From: OLB11 sp041392835
GTDB lineage: Bacteria; Bacteroidota; Bacteroidia; Chitinophagales; Chitinophagaceae
Length of the DNA stretch: 64,000 nt
Direction: 5' to 3'
Assembly: GCA_041392835.1 (NCBI GenBank)
Contig: JAWKLF010000005.1
Coordinates: 94,724 to 158,723, forward strand
Shown here: positions 7,880 to 16,927 of the stretch, piece after piece
Layout: every line of letters starts with the position of its first letter
How positions within the stretch are numbered: the stretch's first letter is position 1
Position numbers and translations under genes: made by a program
The notes under the pieces: generated by a model
Database searches by the model: none
Seen by the model: only the letters and a program-made list of their open reading frames with translations
Told to the model about the DNA's origin: nothing

Positions 7880-9388
7880 ATGAAAAAAATATTCTTAATT
7901 CTATTTTCATCACTTCTTTCGCAGCAGCTTATGGCTCAAGATGAATATGAAATACTTCGATATGCCAATGGTACACATTATGGCACTGCAAGAGGTATCA
8001 GTATTGGAGGCGCAGTTGGTAGTATTGGTGCAGATTTTTCAAGTCTATCTGTAAACCCTGCAGGTATAGGTGTTTATAAAAGCAGTGAATTTTCTATAAG
8101 TCCTTCTTTTTTAATCAATAAAAATCAGGCTGACTATTTAGGTACTCAAACTACAAACCAACATGCAAAATTAAATATGAACAGTTTTGGTTTAGTAATG
8201 ACCAACAAGAAAGGATTGTCAAATAAAAAGACACATTGGAAAACAGTTTCTTTTGGTTTTGGAATGAATAGAATAGCCAATTTTAATAATCAATATAAAT
8301 ACGTGGGTACAAACAAGCAAAGCTCGCTAATTGAGCGCTATGCACAAGAGTATAACCAATGGGGTGGTCTTAATAATACGAGTATCAATAAAGTTTCTTA
8401 TCCTGCCTATGCAGCATATCAAACCTATTTGGTAGACTATGGCACTGGCGCCGATTCATTGCATGCAGTATCTTATGTTCCATATTGGGATAGTATCAAA
8501 CAAACAAAATCTGTGAAAGAAAAAGGATTTCAACAAGAATATGTTTTGAGCTTGGGTGCTAACTATAACGAAAAACTTATGCTTGGAGCCACTTTGGGTA
8601 TACAAAGTATAAACTATTATAAAAAAACAGTTTATAGCGAAGAAGACTTGTCAGGTAAATTAAACAACGATTTTAATTACTTTGATTTAGAAGAAGTTAT
8701 TGCTACTTCGGGTACAGGTATAAATCTAAAATTAGGTGCCATAGCCAAGCCCAATAAGGCACTTCGATTAGGTATAGCATTGCATACACCTACACATTTA
8801 GAACTCAATGATCAATCCCAAATTTATATGGAATCGCATACGGATAGTTTATTATTATACAATGACCCCACAGCAAGTCCTATCAGTAGCTATTCGCAAG
8901 ATAGTATTCAGTTTTTAAATTATAGTATCACAACACCATACAAGGTGCTTGGTAGTGTAGCTGTATTATTAAACAAAAGTGGATTTATAACGGGAGATAT
9001 TGAATACGTTGATTACAGCTCAATGCGTTATAATTTTAGAGATTTTTCTAATTTTTCCGATGCACTAAATACACAAATTCAATCGGTGTATAAAAACAAT
9101 ATCAATGTGCGAATAGGTGGTGAATTAAAACTTGACCAATTTTCGATTCGTGGCGGTTTTGCATATTATGGAAGTCCATTTAAAAACACAAATATAGATG
9201 CATCTAAAAAAATATTTTCAGGAGGTATTGGTTATAGAACTCGCTACTGGTTTATAGATGCGGCTTATCAATATCGCTTGCATAACATTACAGAACAACC
9301 TTATGTATTAACTAATAAACAAGTTGAAGCCGCTTCTATCAAAAATACCAATAGTGCAGTAACTATTTCTTTGGGTTGGAAATTCTAA
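7880..9388 (+). CDS. FadL/OmpP1-like outer-membrane transport protein
   Basis: A 502-residue outer-membrane beta-barrel. Residues 1-19 are a signal peptide (ends LMAQ). The mature N terminus has the family signature of an early Gly-rich segment followed by NPAG: ARGISIGGAVGSIGADFSSL and SVNPAGIGVYKSSEFSISPS. Amphipathic beta strands fill the rest (for example YVLSLGANYNEKLMLGATLG and a terminal SAVTISLGWKF strand ending in Phe). FadL-family porins pass hydrophobic compounds; the substrate here cannot be told. It follows the aromatic-repeat protein on the same strand, an arrangement seen in other Bacteroidota. Confidence 0.82.
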   Translation: MKKIFLILFSSLLSQQLMAQDEYEILRYANGTHYGTARGISIGGAVGSIGADFSSLSVNPAGIGVYKSSEFSISPSFLINKNQADYLGTQTTNQHAKLNMNSFGLVMTNKKGLSNKKTHWKTVSFGFGMNRIANFNNQYKYVGTNKQSSLIERYAQEYNQWGGLNNTSINKVSYPAYAAYQTYLVDYGTGADSLHAVSYVPYWDSIKQTKSVKEKGFQQEYVLSLGANYNEKLMLGATLGIQSINYYKKTVYSEEDLSGKLNNDFNYFDLEEVIATSGTGINLKLGAIAKPNKALRLGIALHTPTHLELNDQSQIYMESHTDSLLLYNDPTASPISSYSQDSIQFLNYSITTPYKVLGSVAVLLNKSGFITGDIEYVDYSSMRYNFRDFSNFSDALNTQIQSVYKNNINVRIGGELKLDQFSIRGGFAYYGSPFKNTNIDASKKIFSGGIGYRTRYWFIDAAYQYRLHNITEQPYVLTNKQVEAASIKNTNSAVTISLGWKF

Positions 9389-9396
9389 AAACATAT

Positions 9397-9440
9397 ACAT
9401 TAGCTACATAGAAATGTAAAATAATCTATGTAGCTAATGT
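9397..9440. terminator. Perfect 16-bp stem-loop after the FadL-like gene
   Basis: ACATTAGCTACATAGA (9397-9412) and its exact reverse complement (9425-9440) enclose a 12-base loop, 8 bp after the stop at 9388. There is no long T-run behind it (TACCTTTT follows), so it may be an mRNA-stabilising 3' hairpin or a weak terminator. Confidence 0.6.
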
Positions 9441-9480
9441 TACCTTTTGGCTTATTACTATATAGTACTTTCGTGTCCTA

Positions 9481-10284
9481 ATGAATTTAGTAGAAATAGT
9501 AGGCTATGTTAGTGCTATTGGTATTGGTATATCTTTAGGTTTGATAGGTGGTGGAGGTAGTATATTGACTGTTCCTGTACTTGTCTATCTTTTTTCCATA
9601 GAACCCATAATAGCAACTACATACTCGCTTTTCGTTGTAGGTATTACAAGTGTTGTAGGGTCAATTTCTTATTTTAAAAAAGGCCTTATTAATATTAAAA
9701 CAGCTGTGGCATTTGGCTTATCCTCTATTTTTTCTGTTATGATAACAAGATTATATATAGTCAAAGCTATACCAGACAGCATAATAGAGATAGGTAATTT
9801 TGTTTTGACTAAAAATATTTTCTTAATGTTATTTTTTGCAGTGCTCATGATAGCGGCATCTTTTAGTATGATAAAAAAGCAAAAAAATCATTTAAGCACC
9901 GATCAGGCAATTCAAGAAATAAATTATATACAACTCATTATTCAAGGATTGATAGTAGGCCTACTCACTGGTATAGTAGGCGCTGGTGGAGGTTTTCTTA
10001 TTATTCCTGCTTTAGTATTAGTCAGTAAGCTTTCAATGAAAGAGGCTATAGGCACAGCGTTGGCTATTATAGCTGCCAATACACTAATAGGTTTTTTTAG
10101 TGCAGGAAATTTTGAAATTATTCAATGGCCTTTTTTATTATCTATTACTTCGTTAGCTATAGTTGGAATTTTTATAGGCATACAAATCAGCAAAAAAATA
10201 AATGGAGCCAAACTCAAACCCGCATTTGGATGGTTTGTGCTTGTGATGGGTATGTATATTATTTCTAAAGAGATATTTTTTTAG
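9481..10284 (+). CDS. TauE/SafE-family permease (sulfite/organosulfonate exporter-like)
   Basis: A 267-residue polytopic membrane protein with about eight hydrophobic segments. The two inverted family repeats are both visible: GLIGGGGSILTVPVLVYLF near residue 20 and GIVGAGGGFLIIPALVLV near 163. Family members export sulfite, sulfoacetate or other small sulfur or carboxylate anions. It lies 90 bp upstream of a sulfide:quinone oxidoreductase gene on the same strand, so export of a sulfur oxidation product is a reasonable inference. A TACTTTCG sequence at 9466-9473, seven bases before the ATG, resembles the -7 promoter element. Confidence 0.88.
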   Translation: MNLVEIVGYVSAIGIGISLGLIGGGGSILTVPVLVYLFSIEPIIATTYSLFVVGITSVVGSISYFKKGLINIKTAVAFGLSSIFSVMITRLYIVKAIPDSIIEIGNFVLTKNIFLMLFFAVLMIAASFSMIKKQKNHLSTDQAIQEINYIQLIIQGLIVGLLTGIVGAGGGFLIIPALVLVSKLSMKEAIGTALAIIAANTLIGFFSAGNFEIIQWPFLLSITSLAIVGIFIGIQISKKINGAKLKPAFGWFVLVMGMYIISKEIFF

Positions 10285-10374
10285 TCATCTTTTGTATTCA
10301 AGTATTGCCTATGTGACAAAAGTTACTTTTTTCGTAAAGGCTTTAGTATATACTTGTGAATTAAAATATTCACT

Positions 10375-11640
10375 ATGGCAAATACGTTTCAAATTCTAAT
10401 TGTTGGCGGAGGTAATGCAGGCTTATCAGTAGCTGCACAACTCCTTCGTAAAAATGCTTCATTAAATATAGGCATTATTGACCCTAGTCAAAAACATTAC
10501 TACCAACCCGCCTGGACTCTAGTTGGAGCAGGAGTATATGATATTAATAAAACAGTTAGAAGTCAAGCTACATGCATACCCAAAGGTACTACTTGGATAC
10601 AAGATGCTGTTCAAACGTTTGTGCCAACTGAAAATAAAATTGTTACACAAAAGGGTCAAGAATATACATATGAAATACTAATTGTGTGTCCTGGCATACA
10701 ATTGGATTGGGGTAAGATACAAGGACTTAAAGAATCAATTGGAAAACATAATATAAGCAGTAATTACGATTTTCATGCAGCACCTTATACCTGGGAATTG
10801 ATAAAAAATTTTAAAGGTGGTACAGCCGTTTTTACAAATCCTACAACGCCTATTAAATGCGGTGGAGCACCACACAAAATCATGTATCTTGCTGTAGATT
10901 ATTGGCGCAAAAAAGGTATTTTGGATAAATGTAATATTCACTATCTTTCTGGAGCCGGCGTAATATTTGGTGTAAAAGAATATGCAGCTACACTAACTCA
11001 AGTAGTAAAAAATGGAAACATAAAACCACACTTTGGTGTCAATGTCGTTGCAGTAAATGCAGAAAAAGGCTTAGTAACTTTTGAAACCAAAGAAAGTGCT
11101 AACGATATAAAAGATAAATCCTTTGCAGGTTGTTATGGTATTCAAGTAGATGATGAGCAAGCAGAAACCAAACGAGTAGAAATGAAATTTGATTTTTGCC
11201 ATGCAGTACCTCCTCAGTCAGCACCAGATTTTATAAAGCAAAGCCCATTGGCAGATTCTAACAATCCTTTTGGATATGTAGAAGTCAATAAAAACACAAT
11301 GCAACATACGCGCTTTGAAAATATTTTTGCATTGGGCGATTGTACGAATGCACCTTGTAGCAAAACCGGTGCAGCTATTCGCAAACAAGCGCCAGTGGTG
11401 GTAGAAAATGTATTGGCTTATATAGCCAACAAACCATCATTGGCAAGCTACGATGGCTATAGCGCATGCCCTATACCAACACAATATGGCAAGCTCATGT
11501 TGGCCGAATTTGATTATACCAATACTCCCAAAATGACCTTTCCTTTTGACCAAGCAAAACCTCGATGGAGTATGTGGATACTCAAAACTAAAATTTTGCC
11601 TTGGCTCTATTGGAACAAAATCTTGACTGGAAAAGCTTAG
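10375..11640 (+). CDS. sqr: Sulfide:quinone oxidoreductase, mitochondrial SQOR-like type
   Basis: A 421-residue FAD-dependent flavoprotein expected to oxidise sulfide to sulfane sulfur and pass electrons to quinone at the membrane. The FAD-binding site is VGGGNAGLSVAAQL (9-23). One redox Cys is in TPIKCGGAPHKIMYL (Cys162) and the other in DGYSACPIPTQYGKL (Cys365); these motifs and the region AEFDYTNTPKMTFPFDQAK closely follow animal SQOR. A second FAD motif is ALGDCTNAPCSKTGAA (319-333). The C-terminal LPWLYWNKILTGK matches the membrane-anchoring end of SQOR. Length agrees with the family. The TauE-type permease upstream supports a sulfur role. No persulfide dioxygenase or rhodanese is adjacent. 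Confidence 0.9.
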   Translation: MANTFQILIVGGGNAGLSVAAQLLRKNASLNIGIIDPSQKHYYQPAWTLVGAGVYDINKTVRSQATCIPKGTTWIQDAVQTFVPTENKIVTQKGQEYTYEILIVCPGIQLDWGKIQGLKESIGKHNISSNYDFHAAPYTWELIKNFKGGTAVFTNPTTPIKCGGAPHKIMYLAVDYWRKKGILDKCNIHYLSGAGVIFGVKEYAATLTQVVKNGNIKPHFGVNVVAVNAEKGLVTFETKESANDIKDKSFAGCYGIQVDDEQAETKRVEMKFDFCHAVPPQSAPDFIKQSPLADSNNPFGYVEVNKNTMQHTRFENIFALGDCTNAPCSKTGAAIRKQAPVVVENVLAYIANKPSLASYDGYSACPIPTQYGKLMLAEFDYTNTPKMTFPFDQAKPRWSMWILKTKILPWLYWNKILTGKA

Positions 11641-11704
11641 TATATTTTATGCTTTTTCTTTACTCTCTGTTCTATTAAATTGGCAATGATGTTATCTTTA
11701 CCTC

Positions 11705-13231
11705 ATGAACAAGTTTGAGTTATTACAACATAAGATTGATGAAGCAAAACAAGGAGGTGGCGAAAAAAGAATAGCATCTCAACATCAAAAAGGAAAACTT
11801 TCGGCTCGTGAGCGTATAGACTTACTTTTAGATGAAGGTTCCTTTCAGGAAATTGGTATGATGGTTACACATAGAAGTAAAGATTTTGGTATGCAAAATG
11901 AAATCTACTTGGGCGATGGTGTTGTAACTGGATATGGTACTATAAACAATAGATTGGTTTATGTATATTCTCAGGATTTTACGGTATTTGGTGGCAGTCT
12001 GAGTGAAACACATGCTGAAAAAATATGTAAAATATTAGACCTTGCAATGGAAAATGGAGCTCCAGTAATAGGACTCAATGACAGTGGTGGTGCACGTATT
12101 CAAGAAGGTGTTGTAAGTTTGGGTGGTTATGCCGATATATTTTATCGAAATACAAAAGCATCAGGTGTAATACCTCAGCTATCGGCCATCATGGGGCCAT
12201 GTGCAGGAGGAGCTGTGTATAGCCCAGCCATCACAGATTTTATACTCATGGTCGAACATTCAAGCTATATGTTTGTTACAGGGCCAAATGTTGTAAAAAC
12301 TGTAACCCACGAAGAGGTAAGTAGCGAAGAACTTGGCGGTGCGCATACTCATGCTTCAAAATCTGGAGTTACACATTTTGCATGTGCCCATGACGTGGAA
12401 TGTATAAATCGAATTAAAGAATTATTGAGTTATATGCCTCAAAATTGTGAAGAGCAAGCACCTGTGTATCCTTATCAAAAACAAAATGAATTAAGACCTA
12501 AGCTCAATACCATCATTCCCGCCAACCCGAATCAGCCTTATGATATGAAAGAGATTATATTGGAATTGGTAGATGATGCAAGCTTTTTGGAAGTACATAA
12601 AGATTATGCCGAAAATATTATAGTAGGATTTGCACGTATAGCTGGCCGAAGTATAGGTGTAGTAGCCAATCAGCCTGCGGCATTGGCAGGCGTATTAGAT
12701 ATTAATTCGAGTAAAAAAGGAGCTCGTTTTGTGCGTTTCTGCGATGCCTTTAATATTCCGCTATTAGTATTAGTGGATGTGCCAGGATTTTTGCCGGGCA
12801 CTGACCAAGAGTGGAATGGTATAATAACAAATGGCGCAAAACTACTTTTTGCGTTTAGCGAAGCCACCGTACCCAAAATAACATTGATAACACGCAAGGC
12901 CTATGGAGGAGCATACGATGTTATGAATTCAAAACATATAGGTGCTGATTTGAATTTTGCTTTTCCAAGTGCTGAAATAGCAGTGATGGGAGCAAAAGGT
13001 GCTGTAGAAATTATTTTTAAAAAAGAAATAGATAGTCCACAAAAATTGGATCAAAAAGTAAATGAATACACTGAAAAATTTGCAAACCCATATGGTGCTG
13101 CTGCAAGAGGTTTTATAGATGAAGTAATTTTTCCCACAGAGGCCAGAAAAAAACTGATAGCAGGATTTGCTATGCTTGAAAATAAAGTTTCGCAAAGACC
13201 CCGAAAAAAACATGGCAATATTCCTTTGTAA
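11705..13231 (+). CDS. pccB: Acyl-CoA carboxylase beta subunit (propionyl-CoA carboxylase type)
   Basis: A 508-residue carboxyltransferase subunit that moves CO2 from biotin to propionyl-CoA or a related acyl-CoA. Landmarks include GKLSARERIDLLLDEGSFQE at the N terminus, LNDSGGARIQEGV, IMGPCAGGAVYSPAITDF (oxyanion hole of the N-terminal crotonase fold), and, in the C-terminal half, VDVPGFLPGTDQEWNGII and ARKAYGGAYDVMNSKH-type sequence. The biotin carboxylase/BCCP alpha subunit is not in the window. Acetyl- or methylcrotonyl-CoA specificity cannot be excluded by eye, but propionyl-CoA is most likely. TATCTTTA at 11693-11700, four bases before the ATG, suggests a leaderless mRNA. Confidence 0.92.
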   Translation: MNKFELLQHKIDEAKQGGGEKRIASQHQKGKLSARERIDLLLDEGSFQEIGMMVTHRSKDFGMQNEIYLGDGVVTGYGTINNRLVYVYSQDFTVFGGSLSETHAEKICKILDLAMENGAPVIGLNDSGGARIQEGVVSLGGYADIFYRNTKASGVIPQLSAIMGPCAGGAVYSPAITDFILMVEHSSYMFVTGPNVVKTVTHEEVSSEELGGAHTHASKSGVTHFACAHDVECINRIKELLSYMPQNCEEQAPVYPYQKQNELRPKLNTIIPANPNQPYDMKEIILELVDDASFLEVHKDYAENIIVGFARIAGRSIGVVANQPAALAGVLDINSSKKGARFVRFCDAFNIPLLVLVDVPGFLPGTDQEWNGIITNGAKLLFAFSEATVPKITLITRKAYGGAYDVMNSKHIGADLNFAFPSAEIAVMGAKGAVEIIFKKEIDSPQKLDQKVNEYTEKFANPYGAAARGFIDEVIFPTEARKKLIAGFAMLENKVSQRPRKKHGNIPL

Positions 13232-13331
13232 TAAATTTATTTAGCTATTCCGTTTTTTTGCACCAGATAAAGCAAGTAGTCCACTACTTTCAGTTGTTGC
13301 ATTTGCATAACTTGGGTATAATTAAAGTTAG

Positions 13332-13955
13332 CTACATACACCCTTGCCATAAATACTCCAATTCAGAAACCATCATAGCGGTAGCGCCCCAAATAATTGT
13401 ATTATCTCTTAATACATAGGCTGGAGTTTCGTGCACTATAAGAGAGTGCGAGCTCACTACTTGGCTATGCTGCTTACTTTGATTGCAAAAAAGTTGGCTG
13501 AGTGGTACACTCAATAAGGCCTCCACTTCCTTTGTAGAAATTTGATGATGGTCTATAGTATGTACTATACCAACAAATGGAGAAACAATAAAATTACTAG
13601 GCGGTATATAGATATTGCTAAGCTGACCTACTATCTCTATTTCTTGAGCACCTATACCTATTTCTTCTTCGCATTCACGAAGTGCAGTATCTTTTAATTC
13701 AGAGTCAAAAGGTTCTTTTTTTCCTCCAGGAAATGCTATTTGTCCGCTGTGTGATTTGCCATCGTGTGTTCGTTTTATAAATACAGTATGCCATTCATTA
13801 TTTTTTAGAAATAATAAAATCATGACTGCACTCCAACGCCCGTGGCTTGGAATTGCTTCATGCACATTTCGCCCAGGTGGTGCCATTCGCTCATGCGCTT
13901 TAGTGCCGGGCAATGTCTGCTTAAATAATGTTTTTATTTGGTCTTTTTGCAGCAT
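13332..13955 (-). CDS. Nudix hydrolase, CoA pyrophosphatase type
   Basis: A 207-residue Nudix enzyme. The Nudix box is AFPGGKKEPFDSELKDTALR continuing into ECEEEIGIG, with the REC-EE-IG core that binds Mg. GQLSNIYIPPSNFIVSPFVG following it is typical of the CoA pyrophosphatase (NudL/Nudt7) branch, which cleaves CoA and its derivatives to phosphopantetheine and 3',5'-ADP. The ATG overlaps the rlmD stop by one base (TAATG), so it is translationally coupled as the second gene of an operon. Specificity for CoA is inferred from family resemblance. Confidence 0.85.
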   Translation of the reverse strand: MLQKDQIKTLFKQTLPGTKAHERMAPPGRNVHEAIPSHGRWSAVMILLFLKNNEWHTVFIKRTHDGKSHSGQIAFPGGKKEPFDSELKDTALRECEEEIGIGAQEIEIVGQLSNIYIPPSNFIVSPFVGIVHTIDHHQISTKEVEALLSVPLSQLFCNQSKQHSQVVSSHSLIVHETPAYVLRDNTIIWGATAMMVSELEYLWQGCM

Positions 13956-15352
13956 TATTTTGTATGTAGTAGTAATACGTTTTCAATATGATGCGTATGA
14001 GGAAACATATCTACAGCTTGAGAAATAATGGTATCATAATGTTTGCTTAGCAAAAGCATATCTCTTGCTTGTGTAGCCGGATTGCAACTTACATACACTA
14101 TGCGATTGGGTAATACGTCTATTATTTTTTCTAAAAATTTTTCATGACAGCCTGCTCTAGGTGGATCAATAATCATCACATCGGCATGTCCATGCAATGC
14201 AAAAAAATCGGAATTGCAAATTTTTAAAACATCGCCTGCATAAAATTGTAAGTTTGAAAGTTGATTTCGAAACGCATTCTTTTTTGCATCTTCTATAGCA
14301 TCTGGTACCGATTCTATACCAATAACTTTCTTAGCATTTTTTGCCAAAAAAATACCAATGCTTCCTGTGCCACAATACATATCGTATAATGTTTCGTTTG
14401 GTTTAATATCCGCAACTTTTTTTACAACTTGATATAGTTTTTCGGCTTGTTTGGTATTGGTCTGAAAAAAAGATTTTGGACTAATTTCAAAAACCAAATC
14501 TTCCAGATATTCGTCTATAGTGGGTTTGCCAGCATAAAGTATTACATCTTGATCGTATAGGCTATCGTTTAATTTTGTATTTATGGTATAATACAATGAG
14601 TGTATAGTAAACGTATCTTTTAATGCGTCTAACAAAAGGGTAATATTTTCCATATCTGCTTCGCCAAATTGAATATTGACTAACACTTCTTTTTGAGAGC
14701 TTACTCGTATCATAATATTACGAAGCAAACCCTTATGCTCTTTGATATGATAAAAAGTAAATTGATGCTCAATGGCAAAAGCACGAATGAAATTTTTTAT
14801 TTCATTGCTTGGATCTTGTTGTAAATAACAAGTTTCTACATCTATAACTTTATCAAATAATTTTGGAGCATGAAATCCTATTACATTCTTTTTAAATGGT
14901 AGGCCTGCTTGTAAATCTTCTTTTGATAGATACTGAAGTGCTGAAGCAGTAAATTCTAATTTATTTCTATACCAAGTAGTTGAGTCTGCATCAAGTATAG
15001 GCCACACTGTTTGAGGATAAATACGTCCTATACGTTGTAATTGGTCTTGTACTTGTTTTTCTTTATAGCTAAGTTGTTTTTCATAGCTAAGCATTTGCCA
15101 TTTGCATCCACCACACACACCAAAATGCTTGCAAAATGCATCTATTCTATCATGTGCATAGCAGTGAAACTTTTGTGCAATGCCTTGAGCATAGTCTTTT
15201 TTGTTTTTATAAACCCATACATCGACGACATCGCCAGGTATAGCGCCTTCTACAAAAATTATTTTATCTTGATATTTTGCTATGCTTTTGCCTTCTGCTG
15301 CATATTGCTCTATCAATAATGCTTCCAATAAAAATTTTTTCTTTCGAGACAT
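13955..15352 (-). CDS. rlmD: 23S rRNA (uracil-C5)-methyltransferase, RlmD/RumA family
   Basis: SAM-dependent enzyme making 5-methyluridine in 23S rRNA. I chose the ATG at 15352 (MSRKKKFLLEALLIEQYAAE), giving 465 residues, because the longer frame has a non-conserved N terminus. A TRAM-like beta domain comes first, then the Fe-S cysteines C74, C80 and C83 (CKHFGVCGGCKW) with a fourth in VETCYLQQ. The SAM motif is DMYCGTGSIGIFLA. DPPRAGCHEKFLEK and the catalytic-cysteine motif YVSCNPATQARDM follow. The exact target base (1939 or 747) cannot be settled from sequence alone. A TACCTTTG promoter element lies 42 bp upstream. The gene is coupled to the Nudix gene. Confidence 0.93.
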   Translation of the reverse strand: MSRKKKFLLEALLIEQYAAEGKSIAKYQDKIIFVEGAIPGDVVDVWVYKNKKDYAQGIAQKFHCYAHDRIDAFCKHFGVCGGCKWQMLSYEKQLSYKEKQVQDQLQRIGRIYPQTVWPILDADSTTWYRNKLEFTASALQYLSKEDLQAGLPFKKNVIGFHAPKLFDKVIDVETCYLQQDPSNEIKNFIRAFAIEHQFTFYHIKEHKGLLRNIMIRVSSQKEVLVNIQFGEADMENITLLLDALKDTFTIHSLYYTINTKLNDSLYDQDVILYAGKPTIDEYLEDLVFEISPKSFFQTNTKQAEKLYQVVKKVADIKPNETLYDMYCGTGSIGIFLAKNAKKVIGIESVPDAIEDAKKNAFRNQLSNLQFYAGDVLKICNSDFFALHGHADVMIIDPPRAGCHEKFLEKIIDVLPNRIVYVSCNPATQARDMLLLSKHYDTIISQAVDMFPHTHHIENVLLLHTK

Positions 15353-15394
15353 TTTTTTTTCTAAATATAGCTTTGTTAAAGTGTTAATCCTCTG

Positions 15395-15402
15395 CAAAGG
15401 TA
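15395..15402 (-). promoter_or_regulatory. Bacteroidota -7 promoter element (TACCTTTG)
   Basis: A full TAnnTTTG match on the minus strand, 42 bp upstream of the rlmD ATG at 15352. It probably drives rlmD and the Nudix gene. Confidence 0.45.
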
Positions 15403-15474
15403 ACAACTAGTTAATTCAATAAAACGTCTTGTAGTAGTAATTTCACTTGTTCAATTAAAATCAATAAGAATACT

Positions 15475-16914
15475 ATGAATATAATAAAAGGATTTTTTAC
15501 ACTGTGCTTCCTTCTGACTGCTTTAATTAGTCAAGCAAAAGATGGTTATACCATAAAACTAAAAGTAGAAGATGCAAAGGACTCTATGGTTTACTTGTGC
15601 CATTATTATGGAAAAGGAACCATGAAAGTTTTTAAAGATGATTCTGCTTATTTGAGCAATAAAGGTGAGCTGACTTTTAAAAGTACTGAAAAAATTGCTG
15701 GCGGTTTATATATGATTTTGTTTAAAGACCAATCGGCCAATTTTGAAATTATTTTAAACAATGGTGACAATTTTTCTATCCAAGTCAAAAAAGGAGATAT
15801 ATACAACTCTGCCAAATTTGTAGGAGAAAGTGAAAACGCTGCTTTTTATGAATATCAAAAATTTCTAACTACATATGGAACAGAATATCAAAAAATAGAA
15901 AAAAAACTCTTGATTGCGAAAACCAAAACAGATTCAACAACTATTAACGACCAACTTAGAGAAAAAGGTAAAGAATTATTGGCCTATAGAAATAATATCA
16001 AAACAAAATATCCAAATTATTTTTTGTCTAAATTATTTAGTGCTATTACCGAACCTGATATTCCTACAGAATTGCCAACCCTGCCCAATGGATTAAAAGA
16101 TTCTTTGTATCCAAGAAATTACTACAAACAACACTATTGGGATGGATATGATTTCCAAGATGACCGATTAATCTATTCGCCTATTTACGAAAGAAAATTG
16201 GATGACTATTTAAATAAATTGGTAGCTCCCACACCAGATTCTGTTCAAGTAGAAATAGATGACTTATTGAAAAAAACAGCAGGTACCGAACACCAATACA
16301 AATACACTATGTGGTATCTTACTCGCTGGACCGATGTGAGCAAAATCATGGGTATGGACAAAGCCTTTGTCTATATAGTAGAAAACTACTACAATAAAGG
16401 AAAAGCACAATGGGAAGATTCTGCACAACTTGTAAAATACAAACAAGCAGCCCAAGATTTTAAATATTCTTTGATTGGAAATCCGGCTATAGAACTCAAA
16501 ATGCAAGACATGAATAGTGATAAAATTGTTCCACTTAGTAGCGTAGATGCAGATTATACGCTTGTTATATTTTGGGATCCTGATTGCGGACATTGCAAAA
16601 AAGAAATTCCACAGTTCGATTCGCTCTACCATGCTGCACTAAAAAAATATAATGTAAAAATATATGGAGTGAATACAGAGCAAGAGCCCGAAAAATGGAA
16701 AAAATTTGTTGATGAGCATCATCTAAACGAGGGCTGGATACACGTACACGACCCCAATAGAACTACATATTTTAGAAGTTTTTACAATGTAAAAGCAACT
16801 CCTACACTATATTTGCTCGACCGTAAAAAGGTTATCCGCGGTAAACGCCTAGACCATACCAACATTGTTGGCTTAATAGAATGGTTAGAAAAAAAGAATA
16901 ATGAAACAAAATAA
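15475..16914 (+). CDS. Secreted thiol-disulfide oxidoreductase, DUF4369/thioredoxin type
   Basis: A 479-residue exported protein. Residues 1-21 are a signal peptide (ends ISQAK). Residues about 24-130 resemble the DUF4369-type beta domain found before thioredoxin domains in Bacteroidota. A helical middle region follows, then a TlpA-like thioredoxin domain at about 345-475 with the redox motif WDPDCGHCKKEIP (CGHC near residue 370) and the cis-Pro site KATPTLYLLD. It probably reduces or isomerises disulfides of periplasmic proteins. The next gene, a periplasmic PPIase, starts 13 bp after its stop, so the two form a periplasmic folding operon. Confidence 0.88.
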   Translation: MNIIKGFFTLCFLLTALISQAKDGYTIKLKVEDAKDSMVYLCHYYGKGTMKVFKDDSAYLSNKGELTFKSTEKIAGGLYMILFKDQSANFEIILNNGDNFSIQVKKGDIYNSAKFVGESENAAFYEYQKFLTTYGTEYQKIEKKLLIAKTKTDSTTINDQLREKGKELLAYRNNIKTKYPNYFLSKLFSAITEPDIPTELPTLPNGLKDSLYPRNYYKQHYWDGYDFQDDRLIYSPIYERKLDDYLNKLVAPTPDSVQVEIDDLLKKTAGTEHQYKYTMWYLTRWTDVSKIMGMDKAFVYIVENYYNKGKAQWEDSAQLVKYKQAAQDFKYSLIGNPAIELKMQDMNSDKIVPLSSVDADYTLVIFWDPDCGHCKKEIPQFDSLYHAALKKYNVKIYGVNTEQEPEKWKKFVDEHHLNEGWIHVHDPNRTTYFRSFYNVKATPTLYLLDRKKVIRGKRLDHTNIVGLIEWLEKKNNETK

Positions 16915-16927
16915 TAATTCCTTGTAC

